The notes: a model not told the origin generated them from the sequence alone. DNA of 64,000 bases from CAXXOK01 sp963675925 (GCA_963675925.2 CAXXIB010000002.1:143507-207506); one strand, 5' to 3'. Positions 41,116 through 50,696 are shown, counted from the first letter of the stretch. Program-made: numbers and translations.

Positions 41116-42645
41116 TTGAACCGATCCGATAGAAAAGGGTTCCGCCGCTTTCTGCCACTGATACTGCTCGCCGCCGTACTGATTTTGGCGGCGGCTTTTG
41201 TATGGATTTTGCCGTCTTTTTTAGAGAAACACCCGCCTAAAACCGCCAAACCCGTGCTCAATGAGCCGACCTACCGTACCATTGAAGAGCTAGACCCGGT
41301 TTCCCTTAAGACCATCACCATTACGCAGCGCAATGCTGACTCCTATACTCTGGTCAACCAGGATGGCAAGCTGTACCTCCGCTCCGATGGCGGCACGCTG
41401 GAGCCTATCAACGAAAAAACTTCAGCCGATATGATTAAATATGTAACCACCCTTTATGTTGAGGACACTATTACAGACGATGTAACCACCGTTGCAGATC
41501 AACTGCCCTCCATGGAGCTTGAACCGCCCAATATCACGGTCACGGCAACGTATTCCGACAGCAGCGACGTAACCATACAGCTTGGCACGACCATGCTGGG
41601 CAGCTCATACCACTACTACCGCTGGTCGGGCGATAGCGCCGTCTATCTGTGTCACTCCGGCGTGTATGATACGTTTGATACCCCCACCGATATGCTGCGA
41701 ACATTTACACAGCTGGCCATCGTACCCTCGCTTGTTGACCATGTGAGCATACAGCACGGCGAAGGTATCCCTATTGTCTGTGCGCTGGAAACCAATGCAG
41801 AAGGCACGATCAGCGGTATGCTGCAAAGCCCCTATACCTACCCGATGAGCGCGCAGACTGCCAAAACGCTGCTGCACGCCATCAGTGCGATTCGCCTCGG
41901 CGCGCGTTTGCAGCCCCTGTCGGACATAACCCGCGCCGAGTATGGGCTGCTCCATCCACAAACAGTGCTTACTATTTCGCAGCGCGGCGGAAACTATACC
42001 ACCACCGGTAACAATGGTGCGCTGCAGCGCCTGACCCTGGAGCCGTCCACGATTACGCTTTCCATCGGCGATGCCGACGGGGAATTTTACCGCTACGTAG
42101 AGTACGAAGGCACCGTCTACCGTGTGGCAGCCTTGCTGATTGATACATTTTTGGATGCAGCACCCGACAGCTACACCACCAAAAACCCCGCCGATATGGG
42201 CGGGGCTGCGGTACAGAATATCACCGTGCAGACAGGTACCGGCGTTTTGCAATTTCAAGCGTCGTACCTGGAAACCGTGCTGCCAAATAACGAGCTGTTA
42301 ACCGACGAAGCCGGCAACATTGTCTACACCACCAATGCGACCTGCAACGGCGATGCTATCTCCGCTGAGGCCTTTGATGCCCTGGTAACCAGGCTGTGGC
42401 AGCTGTCGGTTACCGGCACGCTGCCACAGGTGACTGCCCCAACGGAAACACCGCTTTGGCGTATGAGTATCGAAACCGTTCAGGGCCGTAAGCGTACACT
42501 GGCCGCCTACCCGCTGGATGCGCTTAGCGATGTACTAACCGTTGACGGCGTCGCCCTGCACTACATCAGCAAAGAAGCGCTGGAAATCGCTCTTGGCGAA
42601 TTCTCAGCGCTGCTCGTGCCTGCCGAAACTCCCAAGCCTTTATAG
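41116..42645 (+). CDS. DUF4340 domain membrane-anchored protein
   Basis: A 509-residue protein with one N-terminal transmembrane anchor (LILLAAVLILAAAFVWILPSFL) and repeated DUF4340-type beta-rich domains outside (NADSYTLVNQDGKLYL; ADQLPSMELEPP). It starts with TTG, 10 nt after AAGGAGG. DUF4340 proteins accompany GldG-like genes and are thought to be extracellular parts of the same complex. The end overlaps the convergent kinase-like gene by 6 bp. Confidence 0.87.
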   Translation: MNRSDRKGFRRFLPLILLAAVLILAAAFVWILPSFLEKHPPKTAKPVLNEPTYRTIEELDPVSLKTITITQRNADSYTLVNQDGKLYLRSDGGTLEPINEKTSADMIKYVTTLYVEDTITDDVTTVADQLPSMELEPPNITVTATYSDSSDVTIQLGTTMLGSSYHYYRWSGDSAVYLCHSGVYDTFDTPTDMLRTFTQLAIVPSLVDHVSIQHGEGIPIVCALETNAEGTISGMLQSPYTYPMSAQTAKTLLHAISAIRLGARLQPLSDITRAEYGLLHPQTVLTISQRGGNYTTTGNNGALQRLTLEPSTITLSIGDADGEFYRYVEYEGTVYRVAALLIDTFLDAAPDSYTTKNPADMGGAAVQNITVQTGTGVLQFQASYLETVLPNNELLTDEAGNIVYTTNATCNGDAISAEAFDALVTRLWQLSVTGTLPQVTAPTETPLWRMSIETVQGRKRTLAAYPLDALSDVLTVDGVALHYISKEALEIALGEFSALLVPAETPKPL

Positions 42646-43263
42646 CGTTTTGTGCTCAATGAATGCGATAATCGTATCGGCAGCGGCTTGCGGCGTGAGC
42701 CCCGTGGTATTGAACATCAAATGATAGTTGGAACGGTGGCCCCAGTTGCCGTCAGCAAAAAAATTATAATATCCCTGGCGTTGCTTGTCGCGTTTGTGCA
42801 CCAGTTCTTTGGCGGTGTCTCTGTCAATGTTTTGCTTTTTCATCGTCCGCTCAATACGCGCGGCCAGGTCCGCATATAGGTAGATGCTGATCATATGCGG
42901 CTGATCCTTGAGGACATAGTCCGCGCAGCGGCCCACAATCACACACGGTCCTTTGGACGCGACCTGGGTGATTGCCTTGAATTGCGCCATAAAAATCCGG
43001 TGGTTGAGCGGCATTTCCCCCGTCAGGTTCGTCTGGGCGATATCACCGATGCCTCTGGCCAGCGAATACAGGTAGCTCGGCACCGGTTTTTCATCGTGGT
43101 TTTCAAACAGCGCCTCACATATTCCGCTTTCCTGAGCAGCAAGTGACAGTATCTCCTTATCATAAAAAGGGATCCCCAGCGTTTCCGCGAGCGCTTTACC
43201 AATGTCGCTTCCGCCGCTGCCATACTCGCGCCCGATCGTAATCATCGTTTTGTCGGCATTCAT
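42640..43263 (-). CDS. cytidylate-kinase-like P-loop protein
   Basis: A 207-residue protein of the cytidylate kinase-like family (PF13189 type). The P-loop is GREYGSGGSDIGKALA (residues 11-26), where the usual GKS/T is replaced by GSDIGK. CVIVGRCADYVL and the lid R-rich region KRDKQRQGYYNFF are also typical. These proteins are common in Clostridia and their substrate is not established. GGAGGA is about 9 nt upstream of the ATG at 43263. Confidence 0.85.
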   Translation of the reverse strand: MNADKTMITIGREYGSGGSDIGKALAETLGIPFYDKEILSLAAQESGICEALFENHDEKPVPSYLYSLARGIGDIAQTNLTGEMPLNHRIFMAQFKAITQVASKGPCVIVGRCADYVLKDQPHMISIYLYADLAARIERTMKKQNIDRDTAKELVHKRDKQRQGYYNFFADGNWGHRSNYHLMFNTTGLTPQAAADTIIAFIEHKTL

Positions 43264-43513
43264 GGCTACAATCCTCCGTTGGTGGATCGAAAGTATTGTG
43301 TTATTGTCTGTACAGGCATTATACAATAACAATCTTTGGAAAGCAAATACGATCTCGTTTTGCGGGCTGTCCTCTTGTGGTGATGCCAAGGTTTTGTAGC
43401 TTACTAATTTTTACAACCGTAAGCACTTCTTTGCTCTTTCCTCTTTACTTTGCACAGCGAATTCGTTATCTTTATAGAAAGCAAATCAAACTCCAATGCA
43501 TCAGGAGGATACC

Positions 43514-44608
43514 ATGTCCAACATAAAACGCGTATTCATTGCAACGCTCATCATACTCATTGCGGGCCTTGGCAGCGTGCAGGCTCAACCCATCACCCTG
43601 GACGGTTCTGTGCCACGCGACATTCCTTTCCATACCTCCTATCCGGATAATCCCATCATCGCGGGCGAAAGCTCCATCACAGGACTTCCGTTTGAACACC
43701 TGTATGTGCCTATCATGCTGGTGTTTGATAACGCACAGAATGCGCGGCCGCTGGTTGGTATCGCTCAGGCCGATATCGTATTCCAACTGCCCAACGCCGG
43801 TGCTGGCGCGACCAAACTGGTCGGTTTATTTGCCGACAACATCCCCGAGCAGGCGGGCAGCAGCCGTTCGGCACGTGTGCCGTTTATCGAGCTGCGGGAG
43901 ATTTACAACGCGCCGCTGGTATATGCCGGCGGGCCGACCGATAACGTAGCCAGCGCACTGGATATCAGCCGCAGCATGTCGAGTTTCGATTTATATAAAA
44001 AAGGCCTGTCGTTTAACCTGATCGGCGCACAGAGAGCATACAAAAGCTCGGTAGACGGTAAGGGCAAGTACTTCAACACCATGGCCAACCTGCAGGATAT
44101 CCGCGATCAGGTACTGGGGCTGGACACGCAGTTTATCCAGAAGCCGTACCGTTTCAGCGATACACTGCCTGTAGAGGGCGTCCCGGCGACCGATATCGAA
44201 GTCGCTCATTTTTCGAGTAAAACTGACGACACCATGGGCAATCCTGCCAGCTGGGCGCGTTACATTTACGATGCCGAACAAAACAGCTACGCGCGCATGG
44301 TGGATACCGGTGTGTTTGCAGATTACAGCGATCCGGATACGGCGGTCACCTTCAGCAACGTGATTGTGATGCGTACTCCCTACCGTTTCTACGGGAACTA
44401 TGTACTGCTGCCGGAGATGGTCGGAAGCGGCCCGGCAGAGCTGTTCATCGGCGGCCGCTACATCGAAGGCGGCTGGAGCCGCGAATCCTTGCAGAGTCGT
44501 ATTGTGTTTGTGGATCAAAACGGCGACGAAATCTCGCTGCAGCGCGGCCACACCTTTATTGTCGTCGGCAACCAGGCCACGCGGGTTACCTTCTCGGCGG
44601 GCGAATAA
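43514..44608 (+). CDS. DUF3048 (YerB-like) secreted protein
   Basis: A 364-residue exported protein. The signal peptide ends LGSVQA, without a lipobox. The DUF3048 text is clear: PIMLVFDNAQNARPLVGIAQADIVFQ, FADNIPEQAGSSRSARVPFIEL, and a C-terminal WSRESLQSRIVFVDQNGDEISLQRGHTFIVV. YerB family members are surface proteins of unknown role. CAGGAGG at 43501-43507 decides the ATG at 43514. It is divergent from the kinase-like gene. Confidence 0.9.
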   Translation: MSNIKRVFIATLIILIAGLGSVQAQPITLDGSVPRDIPFHTSYPDNPIIAGESSITGLPFEHLYVPIMLVFDNAQNARPLVGIAQADIVFQLPNAGAGATKLVGLFADNIPEQAGSSRSARVPFIELREIYNAPLVYAGGPTDNVASALDISRSMSSFDLYKKGLSFNLIGAQRAYKSSVDGKGKYFNTMANLQDIRDQVLGLDTQFIQKPYRFSDTLPVEGVPATDIEVAHFSSKTDDTMGNPASWARYIYDAEQNSYARMVDTGVFADYSDPDTAVTFSNVIVMRTPYRFYGNYVLLPEMVGSGPAELFIGGRYIEGGWSRESLQSRIVFVDQNGDEISLQRGHTFIVVGNQATRVTFSAGE

Positions 44609-44635
44609 CAATACGCACGGATGTGCGCTTTCCCG

Positions 44636-44697
44636 TTGGCTAAATCCAAACAATTTGATATAATTACGGTATGCCCACTTTATCAGGGCATACCGTA
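44636..44697 (+). promoter_or_regulatory. promoter with a perfect inverted repeat at its start site
   Basis: TTGGCT (44636-44641) and TATAAT (44659-44664) are 17 bp apart. Directly after the -10, TACGGTATGCCC (44665-44676) and GGGCATACCGTA (44686-44697) form a perfect 12-bp inverted repeat with a 9-nt centre. It lacks a T run, so an operator or a 5' leader hairpin is more likely than a terminator. The DUF2156 gene starts at 44724. Confidence 0.6.
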
Positions 44698-44723
44698 GTA
44701 CTGAATAGACGAAAAGAGGTTCT

Positions 44724-45629
44724 TTGCGCTTGCAATTACAATTCGGCGATATTACAATGGACGACAAACAATGGATCGACCCGCTGCTGAAGCTGGGTTC
44801 AAGAGATTGTCTTGAATATAACTTTACGACCGCTTTTGTATGGCGTAACAGCTATCACCACCATATCGCACGCATGGATGATTATTTTCTGCTGCGCGCC
44901 AACCCCGTAAACCCCCTGTACATGTTCCCTGCCGGGCAGGGCCCGCTGGAACCCGTCATCCACGCACTGGCGGACGATGCCAAAGCGCTCGGATTCCCCC
45001 TCGTGTTTAACACCGTGCTGCCTGAGGCCAAAGAAACGCTGGAAACCCTGTTCCCCGGCAAGTTTGCCTTTGCAAACGACCGCGATGGTGCTGACTATAT
45101 TTACGAAACCCACGCGCTGGCTTCACTCACCGGTAAAAAGTACAGCGCAAAGCGCAATCATATCAACCGGTTTTTAGAGAACAACCCCGGCTGGCAGTAT
45201 GAACCGATGGGCCCGGATAATTTTGACGATGTACGCAAGATGAACACCATTTGGTGTATGCAGAACGGCTGCGTGGGTGATATGGCGATCAGCGACGAGT
45301 ACTGCGCGGTTGAATCGGCCATCCGTCATTTTGACGAGCTGGGGCTGACCGGCGGGCTGATCCGCACGCAGGCTGGCGTGGTTGCCTTTTCCATCGGCGA
45401 TCCGCTGAACGAAGATACCTTTTTAGTACATTTTGAAAAAGCCTTCTCCGATGTGCAGGGCGCGTACCAGATGATCAACCAGCAGTTTGTACAGCACAAC
45501 TGCATGCAGTACAGTTTCATCAACCGGGAAGAAGATGCCGGGGTGACGGGCTTACGGCGTGCCAAGCTATCCTATAATCCGGTACGGCTGGTGGATAAGT
45601 ATCTGGCCACTTTAAAGGAGCCGCTGTAA
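44724..45629 (+). CDS. DUF2156 (phosphatidylglycerol lysyltransferase C-terminal-like) protein
   Basis: A 301-residue soluble protein with two GNAT-like folds, matching the DUF2156/LPG synthetase C-terminal family: YNFTTAFVWRNSY, KYSAKRNHINRFLENNPGW, QYSFINREEDAGVTGLRRAKLSYNP. It has no membrane domain, unlike MprF. Such stand-alone proteins are common in Clostridia next to a GNAT gene, as here. The start is TTG with AAAGAGG 5-6 nt upstream; no better ATG is available until residue 12. Confidence 0.87.
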   Translation: MRLQLQFGDITMDDKQWIDPLLKLGSRDCLEYNFTTAFVWRNSYHHHIARMDDYFLLRANPVNPLYMFPAGQGPLEPVIHALADDAKALGFPLVFNTVLPEAKETLETLFPGKFAFANDRDGADYIYETHALASLTGKKYSAKRNHINRFLENNPGWQYEPMGPDNFDDVRKMNTIWCMQNGCVGDMAISDEYCAVESAIRHFDELGLTGGLIRTQAGVVAFSIGDPLNEDTFLVHFEKAFSDVQGAYQMINQQFVQHNCMQYSFINREEDAGVTGLRRAKLSYNPVRLVDKYLATLKEPL

Positions 45630-45632
45630 CAC

Positions 45633-46487
45633 ATGATTCGCTTTGCAAAACCGTCCGACCAACCCCAGCTGACCACCCTATGGATGGAAGCTTTCGGCGA
45701 CCCTATGACAGCGGTCGAAACGTATTTTGATCAAAGACATGACCACAACAATATGCTGGTGGACATACGGAACGGGAGTATCGCCGGTATGCTGAGCATG
45801 CTTCCGGTTTCGCTGCTAACAAATGGCGGGCAGACTTTTTCTGCCCGCTATATTTATGCCATAGCAACCCGCAAGCTGTACCGCAATCTCGGTATTTCCA
45901 CCGCACTGATGCAGGCCGCTCATGAGCATGTGCAGAGGCTTGGCGAAGCTGCGTGCATTCTAGTCCCCGGTGGTGCTGCGCTGTTTGCCTTCTACCAAGC
46001 ACGCGACTACCACACCGAGTTCATGCTTGACGAACTGACGATACGCGGTGATGCACTGCCCCCACTGCCCGGCAATCCCCAGCACGGTGATTGCTCCCCG
46101 GTGGAATATAGCTGCCTGCGGGATCTGGCCTTTGCCGGAAGCCGCCTGTATGTGCGTTGGTCTGCACGCGCAGTCGCCTACGCCACGCAGACCTTTGCTA
46201 AACCCGGCGGTGTGATGCGCCTGCGCTGGGATGGCGGCTATGGCTGCGCCGCGTGGGAGCAGACGGATACCGGCGTGCTGGTGCGTGAGCTTGCCCTGCC
46301 TACCGGAAGCGTGCTGGATGCTTTATCGGTCCTTCATCATGCGCTCAAGCAAACCCAATACCTTGTACGGCTTCCCCAAGGAAGCGCTGCCGGTGCCAGC
46401 CTTCGCCCCTTTGGGATGATTCACTGGCTAATCCCCGAGCCTATACTGAGCGGCAGTGCCCCTTACCTGTCGCTGGCGATGGACTAA
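45633..46487 (+). CDS. GNAT family N-acetyltransferase
   Basis: A 284-residue acetyltransferase. The GNAT core is in the first 140 residues (MIRFAKPSDQPQLTTLWMEAFGD; YIYAIATRKLYRNLGISTALMQAAHEH is the acetyl-CoA loop) with a C-terminal extension of similar size. It follows the DUF2156 gene after 3 bp, so the two are coupled. Substrate unknown. Confidence 0.87.
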   Translation: MIRFAKPSDQPQLTTLWMEAFGDPMTAVETYFDQRHDHNNMLVDIRNGSIAGMLSMLPVSLLTNGGQTFSARYIYAIATRKLYRNLGISTALMQAAHEHVQRLGEAACILVPGGAALFAFYQARDYHTEFMLDELTIRGDALPPLPGNPQHGDCSPVEYSCLRDLAFAGSRLYVRWSARAVAYATQTFAKPGGVMRLRWDGGYGCAAWEQTDTGVLVRELALPTGSVLDALSVLHHALKQTQYLVRLPQGSAAGASLRPFGMIHWLIPEPILSGSAPYLSLAMD

Positions 46488-46568
46488 GCGATACAAAACG
46501 CAAACAAACCCTGTCCGCAACCCTTACAAAGGAAGCAATTAACCCAATATAACCAGGAGGTGGTGCCT

Positions 46569-47564
46569 ATGAACTTCCCAACCAACATGAATCAGCAGGT
46601 TTCCAAACCCCGACACCCATGGCCCAAACAAGGAAAGCTATATCTCGGATTCTGGATCGTCATCGTATGGATACTTGCTATGGTCTCCGTCGCTTTTGCT
46701 GACAGTGCGATGCTGTTTACCCTCCGAAACACAAACGCGCCCTTCGAACCGGTGCCTTCGGCGCAGGATTTTTCTTTTGCTGAGGATGCCAAACTCTTGA
46801 CTGTGGATTTTATCGATCGTGGTGCATCCGATAGCATTTTGCTTCGCTTTGGCACCCATACCCTGCTGGTAGACGGCGCGATCAACTGGCAGTTTCCGCA
46901 TATCGAAAGCGTGCTGCACAAATTGGATGTGCAGCACTTTGATTATTTACTCAATACCCACGCCCACGATGATCACATTCAAGGCCTAATCAAAATCCTA
47001 GCGCGCGATGAATATACCGTTGATGCCTACCTCTCCTGCTACACGGACGACTACACCGCCAGCAAGTATCAACTGAAGGTGCGGGAGCTGCTTACACGCC
47101 GCAGCATTCCCTATCACCGCATTGGTGACGGCGATTACTTTACCTTGGGCGATGCCGCAATCACCGTCTATCGCGATGAAACGCCCGGAATTGATAAAAA
47201 CCGTCACAGCCTGGTACTGAAAGTCGTCTACGGCCAGCGCAGCGTGCTGTTGATGGCCGATGCCAGCAGCGATACGCAAAAGCATTTCCTGAGCATTTAC
47301 CCCGCCAGCGAGTTTAAGGCGGATGTGCTCAAGGTTGCCCATCACGGGTATATCAACATGAATCAAACCTTTTTGGACGCGGTTGACCCCATGCTTTGCG
47401 TGGTGACAAACTCCAAAGCAGCGGCTGAACGCACAGAACGGCAGCTTTCCATGCGCCATACCCCGCGCTACTATACCAATAGCGGCGTTGTACGCCTGCA
47501 AACCGACGGAGAGACATGGCTAGTAGAGCAAATGCCTTTTGCCTGGCCCCGCGAAGGCAACTAA
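46569..47564 (+). CDS. membrane-anchored metallo-beta-lactamase-fold hydrolase (ComEC C-terminal-like)
   Basis: A 331-residue protein. An N-terminal transmembrane segment (about 25-47) is followed by an MBL domain with THAHDDH (H131, H133, D135, H136), the metal site, then MADASSD and VAHHGY supplying further ligands. This subclass resembles the C-terminal domain of ComEC and related secreted hydrolases. AGGAGG at 46554-46559 fits the ATG at 46569 rather than the GTG at 46560. Confidence 0.85.
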   Translation: MNFPTNMNQQVSKPRHPWPKQGKLYLGFWIVIVWILAMVSVAFADSAMLFTLRNTNAPFEPVPSAQDFSFAEDAKLLTVDFIDRGASDSILLRFGTHTLLVDGAINWQFPHIESVLHKLDVQHFDYLLNTHAHDDHIQGLIKILARDEYTVDAYLSCYTDDYTASKYQLKVRELLTRRSIPYHRIGDGDYFTLGDAAITVYRDETPGIDKNRHSLVLKVVYGQRSVLLMADASSDTQKHFLSIYPASEFKADVLKVAHHGYINMNQTFLDAVDPMLCVVTNSKAAAERTERQLSMRHTPRYYTNSGVVRLQTDGETWLVEQMPFAWPREGN

Positions 47565-47665
47565 TTCTGATTCACGCAGTCCACAGCACCCAAAATCACC
47601 CGGCAGCGCGGCATTTTCGCAGCGCTGTATTCCTTGCAATGTAATTGCCTTTTTACAGGCAGGAT

Positions 47666-47694
47666 TTGACAGAATCGGCTATAGCACGGATAAT
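47666..47694 (+). promoter_or_regulatory. promoter of the trehalose gene
   Basis: TTGACA (47666-47671) and GATAAT (47689-47694) with 17 bp spacing, about 48 bp before the ATG. The rest of the 177-bp gap shows nothing I can support. Confidence 0.7.
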
Positions 47695-47741
47695 TATAGT
47701 ATCATGTCACGCATTGTACCCCACGCTGAAAGGAGCGAATT

Positions 47742-49925
47742 ATGGGAAAAATTATCTTTATTTCCAATCGTTTGCCTGTTACCATCTCTCGCGGAAAAAG
47801 CAGGTTTACATATCAAAAAAGCATCGGCGGGTTGGCAACAGGACTGAAAAGCTATCACGAGCAAGCCAACAGCATTTGGGTCGGCTGGCCGGGCATGCTG
47901 GATGAGGATGCCACCGCGCACGAAAAGCGCAATATTTCCAAAACCCTGCGCAGCAGCTACCACTGCCTGCCCGTGTTTCTCTCACGGGAGGAATACCAGC
48001 TCTACTATCATAGTTTCTGCAACGAAACCATCTGGCCTTTGTTTCATTATTTCAGCGAAAAAGCCCTGTACGACACTGACGCTTGGGAAGCTTATCAAGC
48101 CGTCAATCAAAAGTTTTTCGAGGCCGTCGAGCCGATCATTGAGCCGGGCGATGTGGTTTGGATTCACGACTATCAGCTGATGCTGCTGCCGCAGTTGATC
48201 AAGGACGCACATCCGGACACGCAGGTGGGATTCTTTCTGCACATTCCCTTCCCGTCCTACGAAATCTTCCGTCAGCTGGTCTGGCGCGAGGACATCTTAC
48301 ACGGCTTGCTGGGCGCAGATCTGATTGGGTTTCACACCTATGGCTATGTGCGTCATTTTATCAGTAGTGTGCAGCGCATACTGGGCTACAGCCATAACCT
48401 GAACCTGATCCAAACCGAAGACCGGTTTGTACAGGTGGATACCTTCCCCATGGGCATCAATTACGATTACTTCCGTTCCATTGCGATCAAGGAACTGCCA
48501 AAATCAAAAAATCGCCTGAGCACCCCGGCGGGGCTCAAGACCATCCTGTCCATTGACAGGCTGGACTATACCAAGGGTATCCCGGAGCGTATTATGGCGA
48601 TTGACCGCTTTTTGGAAGCCTATCCCCAGTACCGCGAAAAGGTGCAGCTGCACCTGATTGTCGCTCCCTCACGGGAGGCGGTTGACAGCTACGATGAGCT
48701 GCGGCGCGAGGTCAACGAACTGGTCGGACATATCAACGGCAAATACAGCACCGCCGACTGGATGCCGATCTGGTTCTACTACCGTCAGTTCACCCAGGAA
48801 CAGCTGATCGGGTTTTATCGGGAGTCGGATGTGCTGCTGGTTACACCGCTTCGCGACGGCATGAACCTGGTCGCCAAGGAGTATATTGCCTCCCGCAGTG
48901 ACAACGAGGGTATGGTCGTAATCAGCGAAACGGCGGGCGCAGCAGGTGAACTGGGCGAGGCTGTTATCGTGAATGCAACGGACAACAACGGCATTGCCCG
49001 GGGACTGCTGACCGCGCTTGAAATGCCCCTGAAAGAAAAGCTTGCCCGCAACAAAATTATGCATCACCGCTTGCGCCGCTACAATGTAGACTTCTGGGCG
49101 AGTGAATTCTTAAACTCCCTGGCACATACCGTGCGGATTTCCCGCGAAAAAACCCCGTACCGGAAAATTGACAAAGAGCCGCAGGTCATCCTGACCCCTT
49201 ACAAAAAGGCTGACAACCGAATTCTGTTTCTGGATTACGATGGCACGCTGGTTGGATTTACCCCCACGCCCGACCGTGCCAAGCCCACAGCGGAAGTCAA
49301 GCAGCTGCTTAGCAATCTGGCAGCTGACCCTAAAAACACGGTTGTCATCATCTCCGGCAGAGACAGGCTGACGATGGAAGAGTGGTTCGGCGACCTGAAC
49401 GTAAACCTGATTGCCTCGCACGGACTATGGACCAAGGATTGTACCCAGTGCAATTGGAATATGACCATCACACTGAATAACGACTGGCTCGATTCCATTC
49501 GCCATGTGCTGGATGTATTCTCCGATCGCATTCCGGGTTCGTTTATCGAGGAGAAGGAATACTCCCTTGCCTGGCACTACCGCCAGAGCGACCCGGAACT
49601 GGTTGCCTCCAAAATCAACAGCCTGAAGGAAACCCTGTCGGGTTTGATCGGGTCGATGAACCTGGAAATCCAGAGCGGTAAAAAAGTGCTGGAGATCAAG
49701 GATAACCGGGTCAGCAAAGGCTTTGCCGCCTCCATGTTCCTGAAAAACCGTGAGTTTGATTTTCTGCTGGCCGCCGGCGACGATGTGACCGACGAAAACC
49801 TGTTTGATACGCTCCCCGACAGCGTCTACTCCATCAAAATCGGCTCCGGCAGCTCCGCCGCCAAGTACAACCTGAACTCCTTCCGTTCCATGCGCTCACT
49901 GCTGAAAAAACTGACGGAAGGCTAA
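47742..49925 (+). CDS. bifunctional trehalose-6-phosphate synthase/phosphatase
   Basis: A 727-residue fused enzyme. Residues 1-470 are the GT20 synthase (OtsA type): FISNRLPVTI, VWIHDYQLMLLPQLI, FFLHIPFPSYEIFR, YTKGIPERI, TPLRDGMNLVAKEY. Residues 485-727 are the HAD phosphatase (OtsB type) with FLDYDGT (D498, D500), IISGRDRLTMEEW and LAAGDDVTDENLF. It makes trehalose from UDP-glucose and glucose 6-phosphate in the cytosol, for osmotic or dryness protection. AAAGGAGCG is 6-7 nt before the ATG. It is a single-gene transcription unit with its own promoter and terminator. Confidence 0.95.
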   Translation: MGKIIFISNRLPVTISRGKSRFTYQKSIGGLATGLKSYHEQANSIWVGWPGMLDEDATAHEKRNISKTLRSSYHCLPVFLSREEYQLYYHSFCNETIWPLFHYFSEKALYDTDAWEAYQAVNQKFFEAVEPIIEPGDVVWIHDYQLMLLPQLIKDAHPDTQVGFFLHIPFPSYEIFRQLVWREDILHGLLGADLIGFHTYGYVRHFISSVQRILGYSHNLNLIQTEDRFVQVDTFPMGINYDYFRSIAIKELPKSKNRLSTPAGLKTILSIDRLDYTKGIPERIMAIDRFLEAYPQYREKVQLHLIVAPSREAVDSYDELRREVNELVGHINGKYSTADWMPIWFYYRQFTQEQLIGFYRESDVLLVTPLRDGMNLVAKEYIASRSDNEGMVVISETAGAAGELGEAVIVNATDNNGIARGLLTALEMPLKEKLARNKIMHHRLRRYNVDFWASEFLNSLAHTVRISREKTPYRKIDKEPQVILTPYKKADNRILFLDYDGTLVGFTPTPDRAKPTAEVKQLLSNLAADPKNTVVIISGRDRLTMEEWFGDLNVNLIASHGLWTKDCTQCNWNMTITLNNDWLDSIRHVLDVFSDRIPGSFIEEKEYSLAWHYRQSDPELVASKINSLKETLSGLIGSMNLEIQSGKKVLEIKDNRVSKGFAASMFLKNREFDFLLAAGDDVTDENLFDTLPDSVYSIKIGSGSSAAKYNLNSFRSMRSLLKKLTEG

Positions 49926-49961
49926 GCAAGACCATAGTAAACTCCCCGACACATCAAAAAG

Positions 49962-49985
49962 CGGCGCAATCATGCGCCGTTTTTT
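49962..49985 (+). terminator. terminator of the trehalose gene
   Basis: CGGCGCA (49962-49968), loop ATCA and TGCGCCG (49973-49979) are followed by six T residues (49980-49985). The A run before the stem would let it act on both strands. Confidence 0.85.
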
Positions 49986-50069
49986 CTGTACAGCAGCGCA
50001 AGCAGTCCAGTTTCCGCATATTCTATCCGGACACCGATAGGCATGTCTCCCCCTGGTGAATGACAACAG

Positions 50070-50125
50070 TTGCAATTTCCCTTTTCGCATGCTATTATAT
50101 CAACTAGATATATATCAATTAGATA
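50070..50125 (+). promoter_or_regulatory. promoter and candidate PadR operator
   Basis: TTGCAA (50070-50075) and TATTAT (50094-50099) are 18 bp apart. TATCAACTAGATA (50098-50110) and TATCAATTAGATA (50113-50125) repeat directly with a 15-bp period over the -10 and start site. The position immediately before the PadR gene suggests autoregulation. Confidence 0.65.
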
Positions 50126-50138
50126 CATAGGAGGTTCT

Positions 50139-50693
50139 ATGATCAGCACCAACGGATATGCGCTCTTATGTTTATTATCCATCGAGCCTATGAACGGATA
50201 CCTGATGAAACAATGGGTTGATAAACTACTGTCCCACTATTGGAAAACCAGCTACGGCCAGATATACCCCACCATGAAAGCCTTCATTGGGGATCAACTG
50301 GTTACCGTAGAGGATATCCAAAATGAAAACGGACAGCAAAGCAAATATTATCACATAACAGACAAAGGGCTAAACGCTTTAAAAGCATGGCTATCGGAGG
50401 ATACGCCGGACTTCAATCAACGAGATGAATCGTTGCTCAAATACAAGTTCAGCTTCCTTTTGCCGATCGATGAAGTCATTTCAAAGGCAGAAAGAAGCCT
50501 GCAGCAGCTGGAGCAGGTTCATGAGAGATACTGCAATGACGCTATTCGTATGCAGCAGCGCGCCAATCCCAGCAGAGATCAATTAATGACCTATCTGGCT
50601 ACGAAAAAAGGTGTGTACCTCCATGAAGCACGTATTCAGTGGACAAAGGAATGCATAGAAACATTGAAAAACTTTGATAAAGGAAGTAACTAA
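50139..50693 (+). CDS. PadR-family transcriptional regulator
   Basis: A 184-residue regulator with the PadR winged helix (GYALLCLLSIEPMNGYLMKQWVDK; GQIYPTMKAFIGDQLVTVE; KYYHITDKGLNALKAWL) and a C-terminal helical dimerisation domain (DEVISKAERSLQQLEQVHERY). AGGAGG at 50129-50134 fixes the ATG at 50139. It lies 3 bp before the peptidase-PfpI fusion gene. PadR proteins usually repress their own operon until a ligand binds. Base composition is more AT-rich here than in genes to the left. Confidence 0.92.
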   Translation: MISTNGYALLCLLSIEPMNGYLMKQWVDKLLSHYWKTSYGQIYPTMKAFIGDQLVTVEDIQNENGQQSKYYHITDKGLNALKAWLSEDTPDFNQRDESLLKYKFSFLLPIDEVISKAERSLQQLEQVHERYCNDAIRMQQRANPSRDQLMTYLATKKGVYLHEARIQWTKECIETLKNFDKGSN

Positions 50694-50696
50694 ACC

